The notes: generated by a model from the letters alone, not told the origin. A DNA stretch of 64,000 nt from Treponemataceae bacterium (GCA_024402435.1 JAKSTU010000003.1:20306-84305), one strand, 5' to 3'. Positions 7,882 through 17,265 are shown, numbered from the stretch's first letter. Numbers and translations are program-made.

Positions 7882-8496
7882 ATGAGCAAGAAAGTTCTTT
7901 CCTCTGTATGCATTGCATTCCTTGCGCTTTTCATGTTTTCCGGATGCATGTCAAACCGCTATGTTCGGCGGGTGGATGCAGATGTTCAGGAAGACTTGAG
8001 CGGCTATTGGAATGATACTGATGTAAAAATCATTACAGAATCCATTGTTAAAGATTGTGTGAATGCTTCCGGAATTTCAAACTTCATCAAAGAAAACGGC
8101 CGTTATCCGGTTGTGCTTGTAGGTGATTTTGCAAACAACAGTGATGAACATCTGGATACTTCCATTCTTGCCCGCAGATTTGAGTCTGCTCTCATCAACA
8201 GCGGTAGGGTTGCCTTTGTTGCCGATGCTTCTCAGCGCAACCTTCTGCGTTCCGAACGGCTGGATCAGTTGGAATGGGCAAGCGAAGACACTGCAAAACG
8301 TCTTGCTTCCGAAACCGGCGCAGACCTGATGCTCGTAGGCTCCGTAAACACTATTGTGGACCGGACGAAAGACAAGATTGTCCGATCCTATTCCGTGCGT
8401 GCTGAACTGATTGACATTGAATCCAACAGAAAAATCTGGGTCGGTGAAGACAACAGCATCAAAAAAATCATTCTCAAGCGGGCATTCGGATTATGA
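7882..8496 (+). CDS. LpoB-like penicillin-binding protein activator lipoprotein
   Basis: A 204-residue exported protein with a lipobox (LFMFSGC, Cys at about residue 22), so anchored to a membrane by lipid. After that come RYVRRVDADVQEDLSGYWNDTD and VVLVGDFANNSDEHLDTSILARRFESAL, the pattern of the LpoB/YcfM family. In E. coli, LpoB reaches through the peptidoglycan to stimulate PBP1b; a comparable role here is inference. The start has AGGAG and lies 33 nt after the peptidase gene, behind a hairpin motif. It overlaps the next lipoprotein gene by 4 nt and opens a three-lipoprotein operon. Confidence 0.82.
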   Translation: MSKKVLSSVCIAFLALFMFSGCMSNRYVRRVDADVQEDLSGYWNDTDVKIITESIVKDCVNASGISNFIKENGRYPVVLVGDFANNSDEHLDTSILARRFESALINSGRVAFVADASQRNLLRSERLDQLEWASEDTAKRLASETGADLMLVGSVNTIVDRTKDKIVRSYSVRAELIDIESNRKIWVGEDNSIKKIILKRAFGL

Positions 8497-9827
8497 AAAA
8501 AGTATTCAGGTTTTTGTCTGTTGCCGCCTTGCTGGTTGTCGCCGGGATTTTTTCAGTGACTTCCTGTGCTTCTGCAGACTTCAGGACTATAGAAGAAGCA
8601 TCCTATTACGGTGATTATTACGGTGCCCTGAATCATCTGGAAAACAGCAGGGATTATCTGTATTCGGACAAAGACACTGTGCTTTATTCTTTGGACACCG
8701 GTATGTTGGATCACTATGCCGGAGAATGGCAGGAATCCAACAGCCGTTTTTCCGAAGCCGAACAGCAGATTGACAAACTGTACACAAAAAGCATTTCTCA
8801 GTCTGTTTCATCCTTTTTTGTGAACGATTATGTGATTGACTATGCCGGTGAAGATTACGAAGACATTTACACAAATCTTTTCATGGCATTGAATTATATC
8901 CATTTGGGACAGACGGAAGACGCTTTTGTAGAAATCCGCAGATTTGATTCAAAATTGCGTGATCTTGAAAACCGGTACAACCAGCTTCTTCAGGACGGAA
9001 TGAATTCTGCTCCTGTTTATGACGGATATACTTTTGAGGAAAGCCAGTTCCACAATTCGGCATTGGCACGTTATATAAGCATGCTTCTGTACCGGGCAAA
9101 GGGCGACATTTCTTCTGCATCGATTGACCGCCGCTACATAAGAAATGCTTTCATTTCCCAACGTCAGCTTTATCCTTTTTCGGAACCGGCTTCCCTTGAC
9201 GAAGAACTTTTTGTGCCTTCCGGAATGGCACGTCTTAATGTGCTGGCATTTGCCGGTCTCGGGCCTGAAAAAGTTGCGGAAGACCTGCGGCTTTTTGACA
9301 GGTCAAGCCGTTATATGCTGAAAATTTCACTTCCGGAAATCAGAGCCAGAAATTCTTCGGTAAGTTACATTCAGGTAACAGCCAAAGACAAATATGGCAG
9401 AACTTATTACACGAATCTTGATTTGCTTGAAAACATAGATCTGATTGCAGAAGACACTTTTGCAAGAAAGCAGGGACTGATTTATCTGAAGTCAGTGCTG
9501 CGTTCCGGAACAAAAGCCCTTACAAACAGTATTTGGGGAGCACTTGCAGAAGCTGAACAGGAAAAAGACGGCACTTTCGGACTTTTTTCAATGATTTCCC
9601 TTGTTTCTGCTGTTTCTTACGAAGTTACGGAAGTTGCAGACACGCGCACATCCAGGTTTTTCCCGTCAAAAGCCTATGTAGGCGGGCTGACTTTGCCGCC
9701 GGGCGTATATGATGTGTCTGTTGTTTATAAAAATCCATACGGAAAGACACTGGATTCCTGGCAGTGTTCAGATGTTGCAGTTCGTTCTGATTCATTAAAT
9801 TTGGTGGAGGCCATATGCTCAAAATAA
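8493..9827 (+). CDS. COG3014-like lipoprotein, function unknown
   Basis: A 444-residue lipoprotein (signal with FSVTSC lipobox). The mature part starts with helical repeat-like sequence tracking counts of structures (YYGDYYGALNHLENSRDYLYSDKDTV, MLDHYAGEWQESNSRFSEAE), which resembles the COG3014 family seen next to LpoB/CsgG-like lipoproteins. The C-terminal part contains beta-rich stretches (PPGVYDVSVVYKNPYGKTLD). It starts inside the previous gene's stop (ATGA) and overlaps the next by 13 nt, so the three proteins are very likely co-translated and act in one envelope complex. No catalytic motif is visible. Confidence 0.75.
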   Translation: MKKVFRFLSVAALLVVAGIFSVTSCASADFRTIEEASYYGDYYGALNHLENSRDYLYSDKDTVLYSLDTGMLDHYAGEWQESNSRFSEAEQQIDKLYTKSISQSVSSFFVNDYVIDYAGEDYEDIYTNLFMALNYIHLGQTEDAFVEIRRFDSKLRDLENRYNQLLQDGMNSAPVYDGYTFEESQFHNSALARYISMLLYRAKGDISSASIDRRYIRNAFISQRQLYPFSEPASLDEELFVPSGMARLNVLAFAGLGPEKVAEDLRLFDRSSRYMLKISLPEIRARNSSVSYIQVTAKDKYGRTYYTNLDLLENIDLIAEDTFARKQGLIYLKSVLRSGTKALTNSIWGALAEAEQEKDGTFGLFSMISLVSAVSYEVTEVADTRTSRFFPSKAYVGGLTLPPGVYDVSVVYKNPYGKTLDSWQCSDVAVRSDSLNLVEAICSK

Positions 9828-10870
9828 CAAAATCCTGCTTTTTTGCTGTGTTCAGCATTGCTTTAGTTGCTTCAATGTTTTTTTCCTGTGCATCAACTCC
9901 TTATGCTTTTGCCCCGGACTGGATTGCCGGTTCCCAGAATTCGGCATCTTATCCTGCTGACAAATATTTTACTGCTGTCGGTTCAGGTGAGACATTGGCT
10001 GTTGCAGAATCTGACGCAAGTGCGGCACTGACCAAAATAATCCGACAGACTGTAGATTCTCGTTCTGTTGCTGCACAGTCTTACGTGGGCGCTGCCGCAG
10101 GTTCCGAACTGCAGACCCAGTTGCTTTCAAAAGTTGATACGACAAGCAATGTAACGATTTCAGGAATGTCCATTGCAGAAAATTACTGCTTTACTTCACC
10201 GGAAGACAAAAGCACCACTTATTACGCACTGGCAGTTGTGAACCGCGAAAAAACCGGTACAGTTTACAGGGACAAAATCCTCCAGAACAACGAAGTCATC
10301 GCCCGCCAGTGCCGCATTGCAGATTCTTTGCCTGGAACTTTGGAAGCTTATGCCGCACTTCAGGGGGCAATAAGTCTTGCTGCTGAAAATGAAGACTACC
10401 TGGACATTCTTTCTGTAGTCAACATTGACATGTGGAAAAAAATCAGTGTGGCTTACGGAAATCTTGCGGCCCTTGCTGAAAAATCCCGTTTGACATTGGA
10501 TGCCATTCATGTTGCAGTTGTTGTGGACGGAGATTCTGACGGACGTGTCGGTGCAGCATTTACAAAAGTCATGAAAAACTTCGGCATTTCCCATTTTTCT
10601 GATTCTGCAGACGGATGCAGTTATGTGCTCAAAGCTTTTGTATCCTTCGTTCCCCTTGATATGACTTCATCTTCCCACAAATATGTGCGTTATATTGTTG
10701 ATGCAAGTTTTGTGGACTGCCGCACAGGAAGAGAACTTGTTCCTTTTTCAATCAACGGGCGGGAAGCTCATCTTACGGAATCAGAAGCAGACCAGCTTGC
10801 AGTCCGGACTGTGGAAAGCGAAATTGCAAAGAAATTCGGTACTAGCTTTAATTCACTTTTTGTGCAATGA
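9815..10870 (+). CDS. LPP20-family lipoprotein
   Basis: A 351-residue lipoprotein with lipobox MFFSCAST. The segment PDWIAGSQNSASYPADKYFTAVGSGETLAVAESDASAALTKII is the LPP20 pattern: a short PxW motif, the AVG turn and an Ala-rich helix. It overlaps the upstream gene by 13 nt and is the third member of the lipoprotein operon. LPP20-type proteins are outer-membrane associated; with LpoB-like and COG3014-like partners a role in cell-envelope assembly is plausible but not proven. The stop codon overlaps the start of the GH43 gene. Confidence 0.8.
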   Translation: MLKITKSCFFAVFSIALVASMFFSCASTPYAFAPDWIAGSQNSASYPADKYFTAVGSGETLAVAESDASAALTKIIRQTVDSRSVAAQSYVGAAAGSELQTQLLSKVDTTSNVTISGMSIAENYCFTSPEDKSTTYYALAVVNREKTGTVYRDKILQNNEVIARQCRIADSLPGTLEAYAALQGAISLAAENEDYLDILSVVNIDMWKKISVAYGNLAALAEKSRLTLDAIHVAVVVDGDSDGRVGAAFTKVMKNFGISHFSDSADGCSYVLKAFVSFVPLDMTSSSHKYVRYIVDASFVDCRTGRELVPFSINGREAHLTESEADQLAVRTVESEIAKKFGTSFNSLFVQ

Positions 10871-11844
10871 ATTCACCTATGAGTGATTTCAAAAGCATAA
10901 AAGACGACGACAAAGCATATCTCTTTGTTCATTTTAAGGAAAAAGAAACTCCTGACGGCGAGCAGGTTTATTTCGGATTAAGCAAAGACGGCTTTCATTG
11001 GGAACAGACAAACGGCGGATTGCCGATTCTGTGGAGTTATCTGGGCGAAAAAGGTTCCCGTGATACGACAATTGTTCGGGCAAACAACGGAAAGTTCTAC
11101 ATTTTTGCTACGGATTTGAGTTTGGCTTACAATTTCAAGAGCCTGTACAACTCAAAGTGGAAAGAAGTTTCCAGAAACGGCAGTCCTGCAATCAGCATGT
11201 GGAAATCAGAAGATCTGGTCCACTGGTCTGAGCAGAGACTGATTATTCTTGGTGACGAAAACTTCGGATGCATGTGGGCACCGGAAGTAACCTGGGATCC
11301 GCTGGAAAACAATTACAAGATTCATTGGTCTTCTCTTCATGCATGCGATGATTATCAGCGTATGTCAATCTGGTATTCAACAACTTCCGATTTTGAAACT
11401 TTTTCCGAACCTCAGCAGCTTTGCAAAAAGGATGATGCCGGAATAATCGATTCTGACATTACCTATGTGGACGAATGGTTTTACCGCTTTGTCAAAAGCG
11501 ACAACAATCCCAGCATGGTCATTCTGGAACGGGGGCGCACATTTGCGGGGGACTACGAACGCATGCCGGCTTTTGATGAAGAAACTGCCAAACTGAAGCA
11601 GGGCTGCTATGAAGCGCCTGCACTTTTTCAGTTGAAAGACGGCAGATGGTGTGTCTTCCTTGATTTTTACGGTTGTGAACGCAGCAAAATGGGGTATGTG
11701 CCTTTTGTTGCAGAAGACATTTCTTCAGGCCGTTTCATCCGCTGTGACGAAGATTTTTCCTTCCCTTATGGTTTCAAACACGGAAACCTGATCGAAATAA
11801 CTGCCTCTGAATACCAGGCAATAAAAGAAGCATTCCCCAACTGA
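10867..11844 (+). CDS. Glycoside hydrolase family 43-like protein
   Basis: A 325-residue protein without signal peptide, hence cytoplasmic, the length of a single five-bladed GH43 propeller. Blade motifs are visible: GSRDTTIVRANNGKFYIFATD (first Asp region), MWAPEVTWDPLENNYKIHWS, IDSDITYVDEWFYRF (second Asp) and CYEAPALFQLKDGRW with the candidate general acid Glu. Family members release arabinose, xylose or galactose from oligosaccharides. The ATG overlaps the LPP20 stop (ATGA); an ATG four codons later is an alternative. Coupling to a lipoprotein operon is unexpected for a sugar enzyme. Confidence 0.75.
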   Translation: MNSPMSDFKSIKDDDKAYLFVHFKEKETPDGEQVYFGLSKDGFHWEQTNGGLPILWSYLGEKGSRDTTIVRANNGKFYIFATDLSLAYNFKSLYNSKWKEVSRNGSPAISMWKSEDLVHWSEQRLIILGDENFGCMWAPEVTWDPLENNYKIHWSSLHACDDYQRMSIWYSTTSDFETFSEPQQLCKKDDAGIIDSDITYVDEWFYRFVKSDNNPSMVILERGRTFAGDYERMPAFDEETAKLKQGCYEAPALFQLKDGRWCVFLDFYGCERSKMGYVPFVAEDISSGRFIRCDEDFSFPYGFKHGNLIEITASEYQAIKEAFPN

Positions 11845-11888
11845 AAAAAGAACCGGGTTTTTGATCACTCACTTCAAAAACCCGGTTC
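11844..11888 (-). terminator. xylB terminator
   Basis: A 13-bp perfect stem, GAACCGGGTTTTT with its complement, is followed on the - strand by six T. It overlaps the GH43 stop codon on the other strand. A second GAGCAGA/TCTGCTC hairpin lies at 11928-11947 in the 113 bp before the xylB stop. Confidence 0.75.
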
Positions 11889-12001
11889 AGGAGGAATAAG
11901 ATAGGAAATTTAACAACCTATATATAAGAGCAGATTTTCATCTGCTCTCTGTTCAAGTAAACACTTTCCTAACAGTTTGATAAATCGGTATTTATTCTTA
12001 T

Positions 12002-13489
12002 TCAGCAATAAAGCGGTGCAACTGCTGCCAGAACTTTCTGGTAGTCAGCGTATGCTTCGTTGTATTTTGCTACGGCTGCAGGATCAGGTTCCGCAGATTT
12101 GTCTGCATCAAGACTGATGTGTTCTGCACACAGAGCAGCAATTGAAGCGTTTGCATCTGTCTGGGATTCAAGGCACCACAAAGCCTGAACTGCAGCACCA
12201 AGGGCAGCTGCTTCATCCAGTGCAGGAACGCGGATAGGCAGATTAAGAATGTCTGCAGCAATCTGTCTCCACAGCGGACTCTTTGAGCCACCGCCGATAA
12301 GACGGATTTCTTTCGGTTCAAATCCCAGAGCGCGGAATGCGTCAAGACCGCCACGCATTGCAAAAACAGCGCTTTCAAGACTGGCGCGTGCAATGTTTTC
12401 GCGGCATGTATTTGCTGCTGTAAGGCCTGTAATGCTTGCGCGGCCGTTGGGCAGGTTAGGTGTGCGTTCTCCGTTGAAGAAAGGCATTACGAGAACACCG
12501 TTGCTTCCTGCAGGAGCTTTTGCTGCGGCAGCGTCCAGTTCTTTTACGCTCATTCCGAAAAGGTCGCGGACAAACTCAGTTGCAACAGTACAGTTCATTG
12601 TACACAGAAGGGGAAGCCATCCGCCGCTTGATGAACAGAATCCTGAAAGACCGTTCTGAGGATCAGCGATAGGTTTGTCAGAATATCCGTACAAAGTGCC
12701 GCTTGTACCCATACTCATTGTCAGGAATCCGTCGCTTACAGTTCCTGTTCCGATTGCACCCATCATGTTGTCGCCACCACCGGCGGAAACAGGGATTCCT
12801 TCGGGGATTCCCAAAAGTGCTGCCGCTTCTTTTGAAACAGAGCCGACTTTTTCGTTGGGTTTTACCAGTGCGGGCAGCAGTCCGTAAAGTTTTTCATCAA
12901 TTGCGTCACATGCTTTCTTTGACCATTCACGTTTTTTGCCGTCAAAAAGGGCCATACCGGAAGCATCACCATATTCCATTGTGTAAGCACCGGTCAGTTT
13001 GTAATTGATGTAGTCGTGGGGCAGCATGATGTAGCGGAGATTTGCCCATGCATCAGGTTTGTGGTTTTTGAGCCAGAGAATTTTCGGTGCTGTAAAGCCG
13101 GGAAGCATAAGATTGCATACTTCAGAAACAACTGCATCATCTCCGCCCATTTTTTCAGTGAGCTCCTTGCATTCTGCAACTGTTGACGTATCATTCCAAA
13201 GTTTGATGTTGTAAAGAGCTTTGCCGTCTTTGTCCAGCGGAACAAAACCATGCTGCTGACCAGAAACACCGATTGCACAGATTGAAGCTTTTCCTTCTGC
13301 ACTCAGTCCGTCAAAACATGTTTTAAGTGCTGCATCGTACCATTCTGTTTTCTGTTCGCGTGTTCCGTCGTTTTCAGAAATCAGTTCCAATGGGCAGGAT
13401 GATTTTTCAACGATTTTGTGATTTGCCCAATCATACAGAACAACTTTCATGCTCTGTGTGCCCAAGTCAATACCGGCAGTTGTCTTCAT
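12002..13489 (-). CDS. xylB: Xylulokinase
   Basis: An FGGY-family kinase of 495 residues that phosphorylates D-xylulose to xylulose 5-phosphate for the pentose phosphate pathway. The N-terminal GIDLGTQSMK is the phosphate-1 loop. GVSGQQHGFVPLD, with GQQHG specific to xylulokinases, and LWNDTST follow, with GGGDNMMGAIGTG in the middle and the adenosine motif RLIGGGSKSPLWRQI near the C-terminus. I start at the ATG behind CAGGAGAAAAT; the frame extends eight codons more without a ribosome site. No xylose isomerase is adjacent, but the nearby GH43 gene and the sugar importer suit xylan-derived sugar use. Confidence 0.93.
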   Translation of the reverse strand: MKTTAGIDLGTQSMKVVLYDWANHKIVEKSSCPLELISENDGTREQKTEWYDAALKTCFDGLSAEGKASICAIGVSGQQHGFVPLDKDGKALYNIKLWNDTSTVAECKELTEKMGGDDAVVSEVCNLMLPGFTAPKILWLKNHKPDAWANLRYIMLPHDYINYKLTGAYTMEYGDASGMALFDGKKREWSKKACDAIDEKLYGLLPALVKPNEKVGSVSKEAAALLGIPEGIPVSAGGGDNMMGAIGTGTVSDGFLTMSMGTSGTLYGYSDKPIADPQNGLSGFCSSSGGWLPLLCTMNCTVATEFVRDLFGMSVKELDAAAAKAPAGSNGVLVMPFFNGERTPNLPNGRASITGLTAANTCRENIARASLESAVFAMRGGLDAFRALGFEPKEIRLIGGGSKSPLWRQIAADILNLPIRVPALDEAAALGAAVQALWCLESQTDANASIAALCAEHISLDADKSAEPDPAAVAKYNEAYADYQKVLAAVAPLYC

Positions 13490-13587
13490 ATTTTCTCCTG
13501 TTTGACATTGCATTGATATCAGCCAAAACTGATGATGATCAAAAGTGCATAGTCAAGTGATTTATCCTAAAATTTGCAGGACATTTT

Positions 13588-13617
13588 TTCACAAACATTT
13601 TCTTCCATAAATACAAT
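13588..13617 (+). promoter_or_regulatory. Promoter for the downstream exported protein
   Basis: TTCACA, 18 bp, then TACAAT; both hexamers match sigma70 consensus in five of six positions. It lies in the 200-nt divergent gap between xylB and the putative outer-membrane gene. Confidence 0.5.
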
Positions 13618-13738
13618 GTTCGCAATCAGAAAAATTCATGACACACAAAAAAAAATTTTGAAAGGATTTTCCTAAAGTACCGCCCTGAAAATGCCGAAAA
13701 ATAAACGGGTGATTGTGCCTTTCCGCCAGTTTTCCCTG

Positions 13739-14911
13739 ATGCGTATGAAAACTTCAAACAGATTTTTTATTGCATTTCTACTTCTTCTCATAAGTTTTCC
13801 GGCTGTTTACGGATCATCATTCGGCAGCTTTTTGGGCACATCGGCAGAACTTGTTTCCGAAGATTCAGATGCCGCACTTAAACTTAACGGTGTTTTCGCA
13901 TTGCAATATTCTGTTGATGAAAATCTTCTTTTTCGCGGTGACTTTCGTGTGCGCACGGGAAATATTTTCTCCGGAGGATTTTTTCAGGATACGCAAAGTT
14001 TTTTCAGTGTAAAAGAACTTGCTGTTGTGTACCGTTTCCCTGCTGAAAATTCGACCCAGCAGGCTTCATTCTTTTTCCGCGATGTGGAAGGAATCGGTTC
14101 GGATTTGTTTTTGTCCCGGCATCTGGGAGTGAACAATTTTGCGTCTCCACTCCTTACTCCAATGGCAGACTATTCATCTGTTGCAATCTACAATTATTCC
14201 GGTTTCGGAGCTTCATATGTTGTGAAACTGCCTACTGCCAATGTTTTCGGGCTTTCAATGAATTACAGCGGTGGTGACAACACTCTGATAAGCGGGGACT
14301 TCCGCTATGCAGGGATTTATGACAATCTGATAATCGATTCTTCATTAGGGCTGTCTCTGCCTTATTCCAATCAGGATGCTTCCGGAAACGACGTTCTTCT
14401 TCTTATTGAGCACATGAATCTGCATTTCGGCGTTTCTGCCTTGTGGGGCAAAAGCAGACACAACAGTTTTTTTGCTCAGCTGGGATTAAGATCCTTCCAG
14501 CTCCATCCGATAGATTTTTCTTTGCTGACTTCTGATGATCTGTATTTTTTCTTTGAACCGAGGATTGTCGGTCAGACATTGAATTTCAATGCTTCAATTT
14601 TCAATATTCCAAAAGCTGCTGCAAAGGATTTGGTATTCTTTTCAAAATCATTGGGAGTGAATCTTCTTTTGTCTGTCAGTCAGTTTCTGTTCCTTGGTTC
14701 AACTGCCGAAGCCGGAGTCGGTCTTTCTCTTTCAACAGACGGTTTCAAAGGGCTTGCTGATTTTATGGCCTATGATCTTCAGCTGACTCCTTACGTGAAT
14801 TACAAACTTTTCGGCGGTTCATTGAGCATGGTGCTGAAAATCCACCCTCTGGAACTCTTTGATCTGAGCAAATTTGGCTCTTTCTCCATTGGCTATAAAC
14901 TGATTATGTAA
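13739..14911 (+). CDS. Putative outer-membrane protein of unknown function
   Basis: About 390 residues with a clear signal peptide (KTSNRFFIAFLLLLISFPAVYG). The mature chain alternates polar and hydrophobic residues and is rich in Ser, Phe, Tyr, Gly and Asn, and it ends in aromatic-containing strands (FGSFSIGYKLIM), a composition fitting a beta-barrel. I do not recognise a family. The start is uncertain: an ATG 48 nt earlier and one 6 nt later are possible, and none has a Shine-Dalgarno. It has its own promoter and stands alone, converging on dapL across a bidirectional terminator. Confidence 0.65.
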   Translation: MRMKTSNRFFIAFLLLLISFPAVYGSSFGSFLGTSAELVSEDSDAALKLNGVFALQYSVDENLLFRGDFRVRTGNIFSGGFFQDTQSFFSVKELAVVYRFPAENSTQQASFFFRDVEGIGSDLFLSRHLGVNNFASPLLTPMADYSSVAIYNYSGFGASYVVKLPTANVFGLSMNYSGGDNTLISGDFRYAGIYDNLIIDSSLGLSLPYSNQDASGNDVLLLIEHMNLHFGVSALWGKSRHNSFFAQLGLRSFQLHPIDFSLLTSDDLYFFFEPRIVGQTLNFNASIFNIPKAAAKDLVFFSKSLGVNLLLSVSQFLFLGSTAEAGVGLSLSTDGFKGLADFMAYDLQLTPYVNYKLFGGSLSMVLKIHPLELFDLSKFGSFSIGYKLIM

Positions 14912-14920
14912 ACTTTGACC

Positions 14921-14982
14921 GGAAAAAATAAAAGCCCGCCATGAAAACTTTGGGAAAGTTTTGCAGTGCGGGCTTTCTGTGT
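14921..14982. terminator. Bidirectional terminator (putative OMP gene / dapL)
   Basis: The stem AAAGCCCGC/GCGGGCTTT with an inner AAAACTTTGGGAAAGTTTT hairpin is followed by TTTTATTTTTT on the - strand and by TTTCTGTGTC on the + strand. It is stronger for dapL. Confidence 0.75.
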
Positions 14983-14996
14983 CTTTGAATACGCGC

Positions 14997-16238
14997 TTAT
15001 TCAAGCACCAGTGTTGTGGCAAGACGTCTGCATGCTTCTTCCACGGCGGCGCGGTGACCGAATGCACTGAAGCGGATGAAGCTTTCTCCTGCAGGACCGA
15101 AACCTACACCGGGTGTTGTAACTACGCGGCACTGGTCCAGAATCTTGTCGAAAACGTTCCAGCTGCGGTAACCGGGAAAACGTGCCCAGATATAGGGAGC
15201 ATTGTCGCCGCCATAAACTTCTACGCCCATGTCAGCAAAGCGGGCTGAAAGCAGTGTTTCACGGATGATGCGTGCATTTTCAAGATAATAGTCTGTAAGT
15301 GCGCGCATTTCAGCCTGACCTTCCGGTGACATTGCAGCCACACCTCCGGCCTGTGCAATGTTTGATGCACCGTTGAACAGTGTTGTATTTACGCGTGCCC
15401 AGTCTGTATTGACTGAACTTTCGTCTTCATATTTAAGTTCTTTCGGAACAACGCTCCAACCCAAGCGCACGCCTGTAAATCCTGCGGGCTTTGAGAAAGA
15501 ATTGATTTCAATTGCACATGTTTTTGCACCTTCAATGTCAAAGATGGAGCGGGGCAGGCTCTCGTCCCTGATGAAGCAGGCATAAGCTGCGTCAAAGATG
15601 ATGATGCATCCGTGTGCCTTGGCAAACTCTACCAGTTTTGTAAGCTGTTCACGGGTTGCAGCGGCACCGGTAGGATTGTTCGGTGAGCAGAAGTAAATCA
15701 GGCTGTTGTCCTGAACTTTTGTAAGGTCGGGGAAAAAACTGTTTTCTGCGGTACAGGGCATGTAAACAATTCCGCCGTAGCCTTCATTTCCGTACATGGG
15801 TTTATGAGTTCCTGCAGCGCCTGAAATAACGGAGCCGTCAACATAAACCGGGTAGGCGGGATCCTGAACTGCAACTGATACGTCAGCACCGAAAAGTGTC
15901 TGAATGCGTGCAATGTCACATTTGGCACCGTCTGAAACAAAAACTTCATCTGGAGAAACTGTGCCTTTGTACCAGTTCTGAGCAATAGCGGTGCGAAGGT
16001 CTTCGTTTCCGCACTCGTCTCCGTATCCTGAATATCCTTCGGGTGTTGAAAGTTTTTTTGCGTAGTCGGTGAGGGCACCGCAAATTACGGGTGTCAGCGG
16101 TTCTGTTGTATTGCCGATTCCAAGACTGATGATTTCGGCATCAGGGTGAGCCGCCTGATATTCACGGCGACGGCGGGCAATTTCGGGAAAAAGGTATCCT
16201 GCTGTAAGCATGGAAAAACAAGCATTTCTTTTGATCAT
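14997..16238 (-). CDS. dapL: LL-diaminopimelate aminotransferase
   Basis: DapL converts tetrahydrodipicolinate directly to LL-diaminopimelate in lysine and peptidoglycan synthesis, replacing DapD/DapC/DapE. The protein has 413 residues of the class I PLP aminotransferase fold. The diagnostic N-terminus is GYLFPEIARRRREYQAAHPDAEIISLGIGNTTEPL; FCSPNNPTGAA follows in the middle, and the PLP lysine is in INSFSKPAGFTG. The ATG has CGGAG at suitable distance. It is a single-gene unit with its own promoter. Earlier DapL proteins are known from spirochaetes, plants and chlamydiae. Confidence 0.92.
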   Translation of the reverse strand: MIKRNACFSMLTAGYLFPEIARRRREYQAAHPDAEIISLGIGNTTEPLTPVICGALTDYAKKLSTPEGYSGYGDECGNEDLRTAIAQNWYKGTVSPDEVFVSDGAKCDIARIQTLFGADVSVAVQDPAYPVYVDGSVISGAAGTHKPMYGNEGYGGIVYMPCTAENSFFPDLTKVQDNSLIYFCSPNNPTGAAATREQLTKLVEFAKAHGCIIIFDAAYACFIRDESLPRSIFDIEGAKTCAIEINSFSKPAGFTGVRLGWSVVPKELKYEDESSVNTDWARVNTTLFNGASNIAQAGGVAAMSPEGQAEMRALTDYYLENARIIRETLLSARFADMGVEVYGGDNAPYIWARFPGYRSWNVFDKILDQCRVVTTPGVGFGPAGESFIRFSAFGHRAAVEEACRRLATTLVLE

Positions 16239-16265
16239 AATGAATCTCCGAAAAAAGTATGTAAA

Positions 16266-16295
16266 AATATATCATGCGGCAATGCTTTAATTCAA
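16266..16295 (-). promoter_or_regulatory. dapL promoter
   Basis: On the - strand TTGAAT, 18 bp, TATATT; the predicted start is about 20 nt before the dapL ATG, leaving room for its Shine-Dalgarno. Confidence 0.55.
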
Positions 16296-16319
16296 GGCAC
16301 ATGAATTTCTGATAAGCGC

Positions 16320-16376
16320 AAAAAAAAGCCGTTCCGTTGAAGTGTCCGAATTGAAGTCCACTTTCCGGGAACGGCC
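16320..16376 (-). terminator. Terminator of the sugar ABC operon
   Basis: On the - strand GCCGTTCC pairs with GGAACGGC, followed by eight T. It lies 35 nt beyond the second permease gene. Confidence 0.8.
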
Positions 16377-16410
16377 TGTTCAAAGAGTTTGAAATCTCAA
16401 AAAATCCTGA

Positions 16411-17265
16411 TCAACCTTTGACTGCACCACCGGTAAGACCGGCAACAATGTATTTCTGTGCGGAAACAAACAAAATCACAGCAGGAATCAATGTAAGAGT
16501 CAGGTATGAAAGAATCATGCTCCAGCTGCTTGAGTACTGGCCCTGGAAACTCATTACACCCAGCGGGAGTGTGTACAAAGTTTCTGAACTGAAAACCAGC
16601 ATCGGAAGCAGGAAGTTGTTCCAGCTTGCAATCAGAACGATAATTGCTGTTGTTGCAAGAATCGGGGTTGAAAGGGGCAGAACCACAACAATCAGGAAGC
16701 CTAAAGGTCCGTAACCGTCAATCTTTGTTGCATCTTCCAGTTCGTTGGGAACAGCTTTGAAGAATCCGATCAGAAGCAGAATGTTCATAGGAATCTGGAA
16801 TGCAATCTGAGGCAGAACAACACCCATTACATTGTCAATCAGGTTCATGTCACGCACCTGAATGTAAAGAGGAAGCATTGCTACTGCAAGAGGAAACAGA
16901 AGACCGGCCATAAAATAAGCGCGGACGATGTTTGACAGTCTGAACTTGATGCGGGCAATTGCAAAAGCTGCCGGAATACAGACTGCAAGTGTCAAACTTA
17001 CAGTAAGTGCGGCAATAATCAGTGAGTTGCCCAAAAAGCGCCAGAAAGCACCGATCTGACCGGTAAGAATATCAGTGTAGTTTTTGAATTCCCAAGGATT
17101 AGGAAGACCTACAGGATCGGAACGAAGTCCGCCGGTTGTTTTGAATCCGCCTACAACACACATGTAAACCGGAAAAAGAACAAAAAGAGAAACAAGGATA
17201 CAAAAAGCATATTTCCAGACATTTGAAAGCACTTTCTGATTTGACATTTTCTGATTGGTTGCCAT
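16411..17265 (-). CDS. Carbohydrate ABC transporter permease (MalG-like)
   Basis: 284 residues with six hydrophobic segments and the inner-membrane component signature EAA region (ELEDATKIDGYGPLGFLIVVVLPLSTP). Together with the gene upstream it forms the membrane channel of a CUT1-type sugar importer. I start at the ATG behind GGAGGATAGATAAA; the frame continues 15 codons upstream into the neighbour without a ribosome site. Only 1 nt separates it from the stop of the upstream permease. The cluster has no ATPase gene, so a shared MsmK/UgpC-type ATPase elsewhere must power it. Confidence 0.9.
   Translation of the reverse strand: MATNQKMSNQKVLSNVWKYAFCILVSLFVLFPVYMCVVGGFKTTGGLRSDPVGLPNPWEFKNYTDILTGQIGAFWRFLGNSLIIAALTVSLTLAVCIPAAFAIARIKFRLSNIVRAYFMAGLLFPLAVAMLPLYIQVRDMNLIDNVMGVVLPQIAFQIPMNILLLIGFFKAVPNELEDATKIDGYGPLGFLIVVVLPLSTPILATTAIIVLIASWNNFLLPMLVFSSETLYTLPLGVMSFQGQYSSSWSMILSYLTLTLIPAVILFVSAQKYIVAGLTGGAVKG

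Noticed and set aside
12249..12887. Open frames antisense to xylB
   Set aside because: xylB is unambiguous; the opposite frames are low-complexity Pro/Ser-rich shadows.
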